Under the pieces are notes generated by a model, which worked only from the letters and a program-made list of their open reading frames with translations, was not told the origin of the DNA and ran no database searches. From Anaerolineae bacterium (lineage in GTDB: Bacteria > Chloroflexota > Anaerolineae > Promineifilales > Promineifilaceae), in contig JAUIAP010000001.1 of assembly GCA_030425205.1 (NCBI GenBank), forward strand, positions 1 through 64,000: a stretch of DNA of 64,000 nucleotides. The letters run 5' to 3'. Position numbers and translations under genes: made by a program. Each line of letters begins with the position of its first letter. The stretch's first letter is position 1. Positions 34,042-43,117 of the stretch are shown piece after piece.

Positions 34042-37000
34042 ATGTGCCAAAATTGCCAAGATAAAGAGTTCGTCCATCTGCACGTCCATAGCGAATATAG
34101 TCTGCTCGATGGACTGAGCCGCATTGATCATCTCGCCAAACGCGCCATTGAGATGCAGCAGCCCGCGCTCGCCCTCACCGATCATGGGGCGATGTATGGA
34201 ACAATCGAGTTCTATCGGGCGTGCAAGAGTGCGGGAGTCAAGCCCATCATTGGGATGGAAGGGTACGTTGCCTCGCGTTCGATGTATGACCGCGATTCAC
34301 AATTGGATCGCAAGCGGTTTCACATTTTGTTATTGGCACAAAACAAAACGGGCTACCTCAATCTGCTCAAAACGGCCTCCGAAGCCCAGCTCAATGGCTA
34401 CTACTACAAGCCGCGCATCGACCATGATTTCATGGCAAAACATAGTGATGGGCTGATCTCTACCACAGGCTGCATGGCAGGGGAAATTCCACAGGCGTTG
34501 CTAAATGGACAGACAAAACGCGCCGATGAGTTAATGGGCAAGTATCTCGATATTTACGGCAAAGATAACTTTTTCATCGAGTTACAAGAGCATGACATTC
34601 CCGATTTGACCAAGATCAATCAGCAGTTGGTGGCGATGGCTCCGCGCTTTGGGTTAGAAAATAGCTTCTTGGTAACAAATGATGTGCATTACACGACGGC
34701 CGAAGAAGCACAGCCGCATGAGGTGTTGCTCTGCATCCAAACGGGCAGCACGACCGAAGCCCCCAAGCTGACCCTCTCCAACTACGAATACTACCTGAAA
34801 GATTACAATCAGATGTGGGGAACGTTCAAGGGGTATGACGAGCGTGTATTGCACAATGGGTTTGTCAACAGCTTGAAGATTGCCGAGAAGTGCGAGGTGA
34901 ACCTCGACACGGAAGGTTACCATCTGCCTGAATTCGAGGTCCCAGAAGGATTCAATCCCCACACCTATTTACGGCATCTATGCGAGGAAGGGTTAAAGTG
35001 GCGTTACGGCGAGCGAGCGAGCGATGAAATCTTTCAGAACCGCTTAAACCATGAGTTGAATATCATTCATGGCATGGGGTTTGATACCTACTTTTTAATC
35101 GTTTGGGATTTATGCGAATTTGCCAAACGTGGACGGGCATGGTGGGACAAACATGGGGCAACTTTCTATCCCGACAAAACTTATGAACAGTGGGCGCGTG
35201 ACGATATATGGTGGAATACACGTGGCTCTGCGGCGGGATCAATTGTGGCCTACTCATTGGGGATCACTGGCATCGATCCGATCGGCAACGATCTCATTTT
35301 TGAGCGGTTTTTGAATCCCGGTCGCATCTCAATGCCCGATATTGATCTCGATTATCCCGATGATCGACGGCACGAGATGGTTGCGTACACAATGGAGCGG
35401 TATGGGGCAGATAAGGTCGCGCAAATCATTACGTTTGGGACGATGAAGGCGCGGGCAGCAGTGCGCGATGTCGGCCGGGCGATGGACATTACGCTCGAAG
35501 AGGTAGACCGTATTGCCAAGATGATTCCTGCCATTCCCGGCAAGAAAGTTCAGATCGACGATCTCTTTGTCGAGGGGCATGAATTTCACAACAAAGAGTT
35601 TGTGACACTTTACAACAATAATGCGCAAGCTCGACAGCTCATCGACACGGCACGACAATTAGAAGGGGTCAGCCGCCATGCATCGAGCCATGCCGCAGGC
35701 GTGATCATTTCGGACAGACCGCTGGTAGAGTATGTGCCGCTCAATCGGCCGACTTCTGGCGATGCGGGACTCGGCGGCGTCGATCGTGTCACCCAATGGC
35801 CGATGGAGATCGTCGAGTCGATTGGATTGCTCAAGGTCGATTTTCTCGGACTCAGCACGTTGACCGTCATGCGACAGGCCGCTCGCATTATCGAAGCACG
35901 GCACGGTATCAAATACGGGATGGACGATATTCCCTACGACATTGGACAGATCGGGCCTGATCCAACAAAAGATCCGCAAAAGCTGTTTGACCTACTCGCG
36001 GCTGGGGCGACGCCGGGCATTTTCCAACTTGAAGGCAATGGAATGCGCCGACTGATGATGGAGATGCGACCGACCCGCTACGATCATCTCGTCGCTGCGG
36101 TGGCACTCTATCGGCCGGGTCCGATGGATAACATTCCAGAGTATATTGGTCGAATGCATGGCGACAAACAGGTACGCTACCATACCCCCGTCTTGCAAAA
36201 TGCGCTCGAAACGACCTATGGGATTATCGTCTATCAAGAACAAATTATTCGCATCGCCACCGATTTAGCAGGATATGAACCGGGTGAGGCGGATATGATC
36301 CGTAAGGCGGTTGCTAAAAAGAAAGAAAAGCTGATGGAGGAACATCGCATCAAGTTTACGGCTGGCGCGATGAAAAATGGCTACTCACAGGATGTGTGTG
36401 ATGCAATTTGGGGCGACATTCAGTTTTTTGCACGCTATGGGTTTCCAAAAGGACATGCCGCATCCTATGGGAAAATCACCGGACAAACCGCATTCCTCAA
36501 AGCGCACTATCCCGTCGATTATATGTGCGCCCTGCTCTCGGTTGAGCGCGAAAAATCGGACAAGGTCACAAAATATATGGCGGAGGCGCGCCGGATGGGA
36601 ATCAAGGTCGTGTCGCCAGAAATCAACAAGGCACGTGTCAGTTTCAACATCGAACAGCAAGATGGAAAAGATATTATTCGCTTTGGATTTGGGGCGATCA
36701 AGAACGCGGGTGAAGGTGCGCTGCGCTTGATTACAGATGAGCGCGACGCGAACGGCCCGTTTGCTGATATTTATGATCTGTGTGAGCGGGTTGATCTGCG
36801 GCGGGTCGGCGGGCGTGCGCTGGAGGCGATGGTCAAGGTGGGTGTCTTTGACTGCTGGGGAACGCGACCGCAGTTTTTGGACGGCTATCGGCGCATGATG
36901 GCGTATAGTGGCAAACACATTGATGAACAAGCATCGGCCCAGATGAGCTTATTGGGGCTGTTTTCATCACCAACGGCGGTCGAAAAACCAATGTTGCTGC

Positions 37001-38046
37001 GCGACGAGTTTGAGATTGAGCCGATCAAAAAGCGCAAGCTGCTCGATTGGGAGAAAGAGTTGATCGGCGTGTATCTGTCGGAGCATCCGCTGACAGAGAA
37101 GTTGGAGGCCATGCAGGGGTTTATTAGTCACGATTCGGCCGAACTTGAGCCCACCGATAACGGCAAAGAGGTGCGGCTAGGCGGCATGATCCAAAGCATT
37201 CGCCCCTACTCGACAAAGAAAGGCGACCCAATGGCGTTCGGCGTGTTGGAAGATTTGACGGGAAAACTCGATCTCGTCTTTTTCCCGCGCACATGGGAGC
37301 AGGTCAAAGAGATCGCGCAACCCAACCAGATCGTCATGCTCAAGGGCAAGGTGAACGTCAAAAATGACTCGCTCTCTATCTTGGTCGATAGTGTCACAAA
37401 GTCACTTGAAATTGCATCGGCCGCCGTTGAAGTAGAAGAAGAACAGATCGACCTGCAACCCCGTTTGGAGGATGTCGCCATTGCCGAGCAGGAAGACGAG
37501 ACTTGGGCTCCCGCCGCTTGGGATGATCTGGGAGAGGACGGAGAAGAGGACGAGGTGAGCAATCAACAAATTGTTTCGTCTAACGAGCCGACGGCTGTGC
37601 GGGAGGTGGCGGTTGTCTATTCCAAGCAGACCGCTGCGCCAACTTTTGAGCAAGACATTGACGATGTACCACCAGAACCCGAGTTTAACGATGATTGGGG
37701 ATTCGAGACGTATGACGCACCGCCAGATGGCAATGTATTGCAACCAAGATCAGCGGAGAATGGAGGGTCCAGCAAGAATAGCGGGCAGGTTGCAAAAAAT
37801 GGTGGCGGACGCGAGCCTCGCAAGCTGTTGGTTGAAGTTGCACCGACAGGAGATTGGCGGGCGACGTTGATGCGTACCGTGCGGTTGACAGAGGAGTATG
37901 AAGGGCGCGATCAGCTCGTCGTGCGCTTGCGCGATTACGATTACGAAATCGAGTTTCCAAAACGACGCACAGATTATTGTGATGAGTTGGTGGGGGCGTT
38001 GCGGCGCGTGTCGGGAGTCGAGCGTGTTGTTTCCCAGACGTTGTAG
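34042..38046 (+). CDS. dnaE: DNA polymerase III alpha subunit
   Basis: 1334 residues, longer than the usual 1160 or so. This is the replicative polymerase. The PHP domain starts FVHLHVHSEYSLLDG, with ALTDHGAMYG after it. The palm has NTRGSAAGSIVAYSLGIT and the catalytic acids in MPDIDLDYPDDRR, followed by the fingers (LYRPGPMDNIPEYIGR; YGIIVYQEQ). An OB domain is visible at about 1030-1120 (VRLGGMIQSIRPYSTKKGDPMAFGVLED). Two oddities: an insertion of about 30 residues (WWDKHGATFYPDKTYEQWARDDIWWN) just before RGSAAGS, and an acidic, low-complexity linker of about 120 residues after the OB domain, before the final domain. No editing exonuclease domain is present. Confidence 0.95.
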   Translation: MCQNCQDKEFVHLHVHSEYSLLDGLSRIDHLAKRAIEMQQPALALTDHGAMYGTIEFYRACKSAGVKPIIGMEGYVASRSMYDRDSQLDRKRFHILLLAQNKTGYLNLLKTASEAQLNGYYYKPRIDHDFMAKHSDGLISTTGCMAGEIPQALLNGQTKRADELMGKYLDIYGKDNFFIELQEHDIPDLTKINQQLVAMAPRFGLENSFLVTNDVHYTTAEEAQPHEVLLCIQTGSTTEAPKLTLSNYEYYLKDYNQMWGTFKGYDERVLHNGFVNSLKIAEKCEVNLDTEGYHLPEFEVPEGFNPHTYLRHLCEEGLKWRYGERASDEIFQNRLNHELNIIHGMGFDTYFLIVWDLCEFAKRGRAWWDKHGATFYPDKTYEQWARDDIWWNTRGSAAGSIVAYSLGITGIDPIGNDLIFERFLNPGRISMPDIDLDYPDDRRHEMVAYTMERYGADKVAQIITFGTMKARAAVRDVGRAMDITLEEVDRIAKMIPAIPGKKVQIDDLFVEGHEFHNKEFVTLYNNNAQARQLIDTARQLEGVSRHASSHAAGVIISDRPLVEYVPLNRPTSGDAGLGGVDRVTQWPMEIVESIGLLKVDFLGLSTLTVMRQAARIIEARHGIKYGMDDIPYDIGQIGPDPTKDPQKLFDLLAAGATPGIFQLEGNGMRRLMMEMRPTRYDHLVAAVALYRPGPMDNIPEYIGRMHGDKQVRYHTPVLQNALETTYGIIVYQEQIIRIATDLAGYEPGEADMIRKAVAKKKEKLMEEHRIKFTAGAMKNGYSQDVCDAIWGDIQFFARYGFPKGHAASYGKITGQTAFLKAHYPVDYMCALLSVEREKSDKVTKYMAEARRMGIKVVSPEINKARVSFNIEQQDGKDIIRFGFGAIKNAGEGALRLITDERDANGPFADIYDLCERVDLRRVGGRALEAMVKVGVFDCWGTRPQFLDGYRRMMAYSGKHIDEQASAQMSLLGLFSSPTAVEKPMLLRDEFEIEPIKKRKLLDWEKELIGVYLSEHPLTEKLEAMQGFISHDSAELEPTDNGKEVRLGGMIQSIRPYSTKKGDPMAFGVLEDLTGKLDLVFFPRTWEQVKEIAQPNQIVMLKGKVNVKNDSLSILVDSVTKSLEIASAAVEVEEEQIDLQPRLEDVAIAEQEDETWAPAAWDDLGEDGEEDEVSNQQIVSSNEPTAVREVAVVYSKQTAAPTFEQDIDDVPPEPEFNDDWGFETYDAPPDGNVLQPRSAENGGSSKNSGQVAKNGGGREPRKLLVEVAPTGDWRATLMRTVRLTEEYEGRDQLVVRLRDYDYEIEFPKRRTDYCDELVGALRRVSGVERVVSQTL

Positions 38047-38055
38047 ATTCGTTAA

Positions 38056-38742
38056 TTAGGGACAGGGCAGGGTTTTTTCGGCCGATTCATAGTCCAAAGC
38101 CATCCCAAAATAGAGCGATGGATCGAGCGTATTGTCGATAAAGTACTCATTCAGATAGGTTCCGCGACTGTCTTTCACGACCGACACATGCACGTGCGTC
38201 CAGATGCGACTCGGTACGTTGCCATCATAGTTGCCAATATATCCAATCAGCTCCCCCTGCTTAATCGGCACCTCCGTCACACCCCGCTCAAATTGTGGCT
38301 CGATAAAATCATTGCCCTGCACATCTGCCATGTGGGTGTAGTAGACCCAGATTTGCTGGTTGGGTTGCAGGGGGTCACTGGGAATGCGTTGGATGACGGT
38401 CGCAACCCAATCATCTTCACGATAGATAAAACCATCGGCAACGGCGTAGACGGGTTGGGTTCCCGGCGCCTCGTCGGTGAATATGTCGATGCCTTGATGA
38501 CGACGACTCTGTGAATAGGGCCCACGCGGATCGTTCCAAAGCAGACCAACAAATCCCTCGCTTGGCAAGATAAAGGGAGCTGTCGCGCACGGGTCACGTT
38601 CAGCGATAAGGGTGGCACGCACGTCATCATCGCCCGTTGCCCACGTCAGAAATTGCTGGTTGCGCGGATTGCGCCATGCACGCACAAGAAAGATAAGGCT
38701 GAGAAGCAATGCCGCGCCGATGATGTAACGAAATAAACGCAT
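38056..38742 (-). CDS. M23-family (LytM-like) metallopeptidase, membrane anchored
   Basis: 228 residues. An N-terminal membrane helix (YIIGAALLLSLIFLV) is followed by a LytM domain: the first zinc ligands His and Asp in RRHQGIDIF, YYTHMADVQG in the middle, and the HxH pair in IWTHVHVSVV. The domain is likely to cut peptidoglycan cross-bridges or to act as a LytM-type activator. All ligands are present, so it should be active. The start codon follows directly on the TAA of the AlbA_2 gene (no spacing), a sign of a coupled operon. Confidence 0.85.
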   Translation of the reverse strand: MRLFRYIIGAALLLSLIFLVRAWRNPRNQQFLTWATGDDDVRATLIAERDPCATAPFILPSEGFVGLLWNDPRGPYSQSRRHQGIDIFTDEAPGTQPVYAVADGFIYREDDWVATVIQRIPSDPLQPNQQIWVYYTHMADVQGNDFIEPQFERGVTEVPIKQGELIGYIGNYDGNVPSRIWTHVHVSVVKDSRGTYLNEYFIDNTLDPSLYFGMALDYESAEKTLPCP

Positions 38743-39390
38743 TTAGGTGCTTTGTGAAGATCCGCTTTTGCGATTGCCACCCGCTGTGAGGATCTGATCG
38801 AGTTTTGCCTCTATTTGAGCGAGCGTCGAGCTTTCATCAACGCGATTTTCTAGCGCAGCGACTTTTTCGGCGAGGGCGGTAAGATGCGTTTCCAGTTCAC
38901 GTGTCACCTGCTGAAAACGTTGGAAAAATTGCTGACTCTCGCTTTCCATAAAGATGTTGAGAAGTTGATTTGGCATGAGTACGTTGGTGCGGGCGTTGCC
39001 TCGAATCGCGTAGCGGCCACCACCTGTACAGTAGGGCTTGTACTTTCCGCTGGGGATTTCGATTCGAAAAAAGGGCTTGTCGTCTGTGTTTTCGATAATC
39101 ACTTCTAATTCGACAGGTGGAATACAGCTTGATGCGCGGTTGACGATTTGCAGTTTGGCATTGTCGCTCACCTCCACGCCCACCACTTCGCCGCGCTGTC
39201 GGCCGTCCTCCAATTGAATCTCACGCACGCCAATCAGAATGGTTCCCCCTGTCACCGAGTTGGCAAACGCCACCAACGTCTGATTTTTCAATCCCGCCAG
39301 CGACTCCTTAAATTCGACATCGACCTGCTCTGATCGAGCGATTAACTCCTGCGAACGCTTGGTAATTGTGCGAAATTCCTGTTGTGACAT
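38743..39390 (-). CDS. AlbA_2 (Schlafen AlbA-type) putative DNA-binding protein with coiled coil
   Basis: 215 residues from the ATG at 39390. A longer frame up to 39462 would cross the divergent promoter and is less likely. Residues 15-130 show the AlbA_2 pattern (EQVDVEFKESLAG..NQTLVAFANSVTGGTILIGV, then DDKPFFRIEIPSGKYKPYCTGGGRYAIRGNART). The rest is a long coiled coil (FFQRFQQVTRELETHLTALAEKVAALENRV). AlbA_2 proteins are thought to bind nucleic acid; the coiled coil suggests an oligomer. TGC-TACAAT ends 9 bases before the ATG, so the leader would be only 2-3 bases. Confidence 0.8.
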   Translation of the reverse strand: MSQQEFRTITKRSQELIARSEQVDVEFKESLAGLKNQTLVAFANSVTGGTILIGVREIQLEDGRQRGEVVGVEVSDNAKLQIVNRASSCIPPVELEVIIENTDDKPFFRIEIPSGKYKPYCTGGGRYAIRGNARTNVLMPNQLLNIFMESESQQFFQRFQQVTRELETHLTALAEKVAALENRVDESSTLAQIEAKLDQILTAGGNRKSGSSQST

Positions 39391-39399
39391 AGCGGTGAA

Positions 39400-39421
39400 A
39401 TTGTAGCACGGCTGGTATACT
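39400..39421. promoter_or_regulatory. Back-to-back divergent -10 boxes of two nearly leaderless genes
   Basis: On the minus strand TACAAT (39400-39405, with TGC upstream) serves the AlbA_2 gene. On the plus strand TATACT (39416-39421, with TGG upstream) serves the acylase gene and ends 6 bases before its ATG. The two boxes are only 10 bases apart, and the intergenic gap is 37 bases in total. Confidence 0.55.
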
Positions 39422-39427
39422 CGACGT

Positions 39428-41614
39428 ATGAAATGGGTACGCCGACTCCTTCTTCTTCTCATTGTTATCTTGCTGTTCGTTACCGTCTATGCGTTTTGGC
39501 CGTTGCCTGATCGACTCGCCTATCTTTCGGCCGATGCAGAAGCATACGACGTCGAAATTTTGCGCGATACGTGGGGAGTCCCACACGTGTTTGGCGTCAC
39601 CGATGCGGATGCCGCGTTTGGGCTGGCCTATGCTCACGCGGAAGATGACTTTTTAACGATTCAGCAGGGGGTCGTCGCGGCACGGGGAGACCTGTCTAAA
39701 GTTTACGGGATGGACGGAACGGCGAATGATTACATGGTCGCGCTGTTGCGGATTTGGGAGGTGATGGACGCACAGTATGAGACGCTTTCTCCAGAGGTGA
39801 TCGCAATCTGCGAGGCGTATGCAGCGGGGCTGAATTTGTATGCAGCACAACATCCAGATCAGGCGTTTCGCGGCATGTTCCCAGTGACGGGACAAGATGT
39901 CGTCGCGGCATCGGTGCACAAATCACCGCTGTTTTTCGGGTTGGACGGTACGCTGGGGCGACTGTTTGAGCAAGTCAACAGCGAGGCTGCCGCCAACAGT
40001 GAACAGTGGACAGTGGACAGCGGGAATTTTAAATGGGGATCGGGCATCGGAAGCAATACGTTTGCGGTTGCGCCGTCGCGGACAAATGACGGTTCGACCT
40101 TTTTTGCCATCAACTCCCATCAGCCGTGGACAGGGCCAGTCGCGTGGTATGAGGCACACATACATAGCGAGGCGGGCTGGAATGCAACGGGGGCACTCTT
40201 TCCCGGTATGCCCGTCATCACACATGGTCACAATGAAAATTTGGCCTGGGCATTTACGGTCAATTCGCCCGACTTAATCGACGTTTATACGTTGACGCTC
40301 AACCCTGACAACGCCGACCAATATCTGCTGGACGGCGAGTGGCGCGATTTTGAAACGTGGCACACAACGATTGAGGTGAATTTGATCGCGTTGGCGGGTT
40401 GGGGAGATGAATATGTCGGTCAGCTCAACTTTCCGGTCAGGCAAGCTGTCACGTGGTCGGCGCATGGCCCCGTGTTGCGGAATGAGAATGAGGCGTATGC
40501 GCTGCGCTATGCAGGATATGGGGTTGTGGGAATTTATGAGCAGCTATATCGCATGAATCGGGCAGATAACGTGCGCGAATGGCTCGATGCACTGGCGCAT
40601 CCGGGATTACCGATGTTTAACATTGGGTATGCCGACAAAGAAGGCAACATTGGGTATGTCTACAACGCACTTATGCCCGATCGTGACCCAGCGTTCGATT
40701 GGGGCGAGAATCTGCCCGGCGATACATCGGCCGCCATCTGGACAGAGTACATTCGCGTTTCCGATATGCCGATGGTTTGGAATCCGACGATTGGGTTTGT
40801 GCAAAATGCGAATAGCACACCGTTTAAGACAACTGGAACGGCTGAAGATCCGCAGGAAAGTGACTTTGCAGCGACGTTTGGCATTGAAACGGGGATGAGC
40901 AATCGTGCATTGCGCTTAACGGAGTTGTTCAGCGCAGATGAAAGCGTGACGTGGGAAGAGTTTGTGGCGTATAAATATGATATGGGATTTTCGGCCGAAT
41001 CCTCCATGCCCCACCTTATCGATCTCATCACACAACAAAGCTACGATGATGCCAACGAACGCATTGCCGCACGCCTGCTTGCTGAGTGGAATCTGCAAAC
41101 CACCCCTGACAGTCTCGGCGCGTCAGTGGCGATCTTGACGCTGTATCATCTGCGTGACTATGCTGATTTCTCAGTCTCTAACTTTGTTGGAGCCGATATC
41201 TCGCAAGATGCGGCCAGTGCTGCCTTCAAGGATGCGGTTGAAACGCTAATGACAAAACATGGGAAGGTGGCCGTTGCATGGGCGCAGGTCAATCGCGTGC
41301 AGCGGGGCAGCGTCGATCTCGGTGTCGGCGGTGCGCCCGACGTGCCACATGCGATCTATGGCAATCTCAACGAGCAAGGTCGCTTTATCGGCACGGCGGG
41401 GGATAGCTCAATCATGCTTGTGCGCTGGGATGCCGCAGGGAATCTACATTCTGAAAGCGTCCACCAATTTGGGAGCGCAACGCTCGATCCCACCTCCCCA
41501 CACTATGCGGATCAAGTGCCGATCTTCGTCAATCGCCAATTGCGCCCCGTTTGGTTCACAGAAGCGGACATCCGGGCAAATCTCGAACGCGCCTATCGTC
41601 CACAAGATCAATAA
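39428..41614 (+). CDS. Penicillin acylase family (S45) Ntn-hydrolase
   Basis: 728 residues. A membrane or signal segment (LLLLLIVILLFVTVYAFW) starts the protein. The alpha-chain region has ILRDTWGVPHVFGVTDADAAFGLAYAHAEDDF. The predicted autocatalytic cut is before Ser209 in GIGSNTFAV, which becomes the N-terminal nucleophile of the beta chain; the conserved Asn and downstream HGHNENLAW region are present. Members cut amide bonds in penicillins, acyl-homoserine lactones or related N-acyl compounds; the substrate here is open. Just before the cut a short direct repeat of ACAGTG(G/A) units (39995-40020) encodes part of the spacer peptide (SEQWTVDSG). The mRNA is probably leaderless. Confidence 0.92.
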   Translation: MKWVRRLLLLLIVILLFVTVYAFWPLPDRLAYLSADAEAYDVEILRDTWGVPHVFGVTDADAAFGLAYAHAEDDFLTIQQGVVAARGDLSKVYGMDGTANDYMVALLRIWEVMDAQYETLSPEVIAICEAYAAGLNLYAAQHPDQAFRGMFPVTGQDVVAASVHKSPLFFGLDGTLGRLFEQVNSEAAANSEQWTVDSGNFKWGSGIGSNTFAVAPSRTNDGSTFFAINSHQPWTGPVAWYEAHIHSEAGWNATGALFPGMPVITHGHNENLAWAFTVNSPDLIDVYTLTLNPDNADQYLLDGEWRDFETWHTTIEVNLIALAGWGDEYVGQLNFPVRQAVTWSAHGPVLRNENEAYALRYAGYGVVGIYEQLYRMNRADNVREWLDALAHPGLPMFNIGYADKEGNIGYVYNALMPDRDPAFDWGENLPGDTSAAIWTEYIRVSDMPMVWNPTIGFVQNANSTPFKTTGTAEDPQESDFAATFGIETGMSNRALRLTELFSADESVTWEEFVAYKYDMGFSAESSMPHLIDLITQQSYDDANERIAARLLAEWNLQTTPDSLGASVAILTLYHLRDYADFSVSNFVGADISQDAASAAFKDAVETLMTKHGKVAVAWAQVNRVQRGSVDLGVGGAPDVPHAIYGNLNEQGRFIGTAGDSSIMLVRWDAAGNLHSESVHQFGSATLDPTSPHYADQVPIFVNRQLRPVWFTEADIRANLERAYRPQDQ

Positions 41615-41627
41615 TCAAAAAAATGCG

Positions 41628-42506
41628 TTAGGCAGTTCCGTTGTTCTTGATTTGCTGATAGTGTGTGTGCTGGGCCTGTTTTTCTTCGAGCCATGCGACG
41701 AGGGCGTCACGGTCACCATCATTGACCATTTCGACAACGGCCGCGAGTTCCCGCTGGTAGCGCAGCAGTTGCGAGATGACGGCGGGGCGATTGGTCAGCA
41801 AGATGTCACGCATCATGGCAGGACTTGAGCCTGAAAGCCGGCTCATGCTGCGAAAACCTGATGCACTGACATGCCAGACCGTGTCCGTGCCATTGGCGAT
41901 GTTTGAGGCTTGCTGCATCAAGGTGGCGGAGAGCAGATAGGGGAGGTGGCTAATGAGTGCAACCGTTTGATCATGCTCTTTCGGGGGGATGATGATCGGG
42001 TTGGCGTTGAGTGCAGCGATCAGGGCCAGCGCGACCTCTTTGAGATAGGGTGTTGTGCGAACGGTCGGTGTGAGGATAAACGTTTGGTTGTCGTAGAGAT
42101 CGGCCGAACTGACCGCAAAACCACTCGTCTCCTTTCCACACATTGGATGACCGCCAATCGCCTGAAACCAGCCCGGCAACCCATTCATTGTGCGACAGAT
42201 GTCCCACTTCGTGCTGCCGATGTCCATCACCATGCAGCCTTCTGTGGCGAGAACGGTCAATCGGTTGAGCGTGTCGATGATTGCGCTAACAGGTGTGGCA
42301 AGGATGACGAGATCATCGGCCGAAACATTTACTTCTTCAATCGTTGCAAAGGCGGCATCGGCAATCCCACTTTCAATGGCTGCATTACGGGTGGCTGCAT
42401 CCGCATCGACAGCGATGACACCGCGCATTTTCGGCCGAACCGCTCGCGCCAACGACCCACCCATCAAGCCAAATCCAACAACGATCAACCGCACATCATC
42501 CAACAT
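41628..42506 (-). CDS. tyrA: Prephenate/arogenate dehydrogenase
   Basis: 292 residues; a stand-alone enzyme of tyrosine synthesis, converting prephenate (or arogenate) with NAD(P)+. The Rossmann motif is at the N-terminus (VVGFGLMGGSLA). Signature blocks DIGSTKWDI, GGHPMCGKETSGF and HDQTVALISHLPYLLSATL are all present, with the catalytic His in SHLPY. There is no ACT domain, so feedback control by tyrosine may be absent. TATAAT on the minus strand (42515-42520) ends 8 bases before the ATG, so the transcript is probably leaderless. It is convergent with the acylase gene. Confidence 0.92.
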   Translation of the reverse strand: MLDDVRLIVVGFGLMGGSLARAVRPKMRGVIAVDADAATRNAAIESGIADAAFATIEEVNVSADDLVILATPVSAIIDTLNRLTVLATEGCMVMDIGSTKWDICRTMNGLPGWFQAIGGHPMCGKETSGFAVSSADLYDNQTFILTPTVRTTPYLKEVALALIAALNANPIIIPPKEHDQTVALISHLPYLLSATLMQQASNIANGTDTVWHVSASGFRSMSRLSGSSPAMMRDILLTNRPAVISQLLRYQRELAAVVEMVNDGDRDALVAWLEEKQAQHTHYQQIKNNGTA

Positions 42507-42514
42507 AGCGGGGG

Positions 42515-42520
42515 ATTATA
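42515..42520 (-). promoter_or_regulatory. -10 box for leaderless tyrA
   Basis: A consensus TATAAT on the minus strand is followed by 8 bases and then the ATG at 42506. Confidence 0.6.
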
Positions 42521-42663
42521 CGCGACTGGGAAGACATTTCCGAAACGAGTGGGACGAAACGCGGTAAATCTGAGGAGAAATCGCAACGACTAAGCCAATA
42601 TCAAGGCGCGTAATTATTGCGCGCAGGCAGAGTAACGATGACCGCCTGACACCTGTGTATATT

Positions 42664-43065
42664 TCAAAGATGCTTGCGCATTTCTTGGGGATCGGGAATG
42701 CCGTAAGCACCCGCCTTAAGGACTTTTAACGAAAGCATCGCACATTTCATGCGTGCCATGCTCAGGGGAATGCCCAGCAAGTCGAGCAAATCCTGCTTGT
42801 CATAATTTTTGAGCTCGTCCAGTGTTTTGCCCATAATATCCTCGGTGAGCAAGGAGGCGGAGACTTGACTGACAGCACAGCCATCGCCACTCCAGCGCAC
42901 GTCGCTAACGCGCCCGTCCTCCCCCAACAATACGTCCATCCGAATCACATCTCCGCACAACGGATTGTCCTCTTCATAGGAGAATGTGTTGGGGTCGAGC
43001 TCACCGAAGTTCATCGGGCTGCGATAAAGCTCTATCATCTGTTCGCGGTACATTTCTGCGGTCAT
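42664..43065 (-). CDS. sufU: SufU-type iron-sulfur cluster assembly protein
   Basis: 133 residues from the ATG at 43065; the longer frame to 43350 overlaps sufS in antisense register and is not real. The three conserved Cys are in DNPLCGDVI, SGDGCAVSQ and RMKCAML, with the Asp before the first one. SufU takes sulfur from SufS as a zinc-bound sulfurtransferase. It follows sufS by 52 bases on the same strand, the usual order. No other suf genes (B, C, D) are in the window. Confidence 0.93.
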   Translation of the reverse strand: MTAEMYREQMIELYRSPMNFGELDPNTFSYEEDNPLCGDVIRMDVLLGEDGRVSDVRWSGDGCAVSQVSASLLTEDIMGKTLDELKNYDKQDLLDLLGIPLSMARMKCAMLSLKVLKAGAYGIPDPQEMRKHL

Positions 43066-43117
43066 AAGAATGAAAGTCGTGGCAAGTTGCGAGTCGGAGC
43101 TGGCAACTTGCCCCTGA

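Noticed and set aside
39390-39462. N-terminal extension of the AlbA_2 protein
   Set aside because: It would cross both divergent -10 boxes and the start of the acylase; the ATG at 39390 has a well-placed -10.
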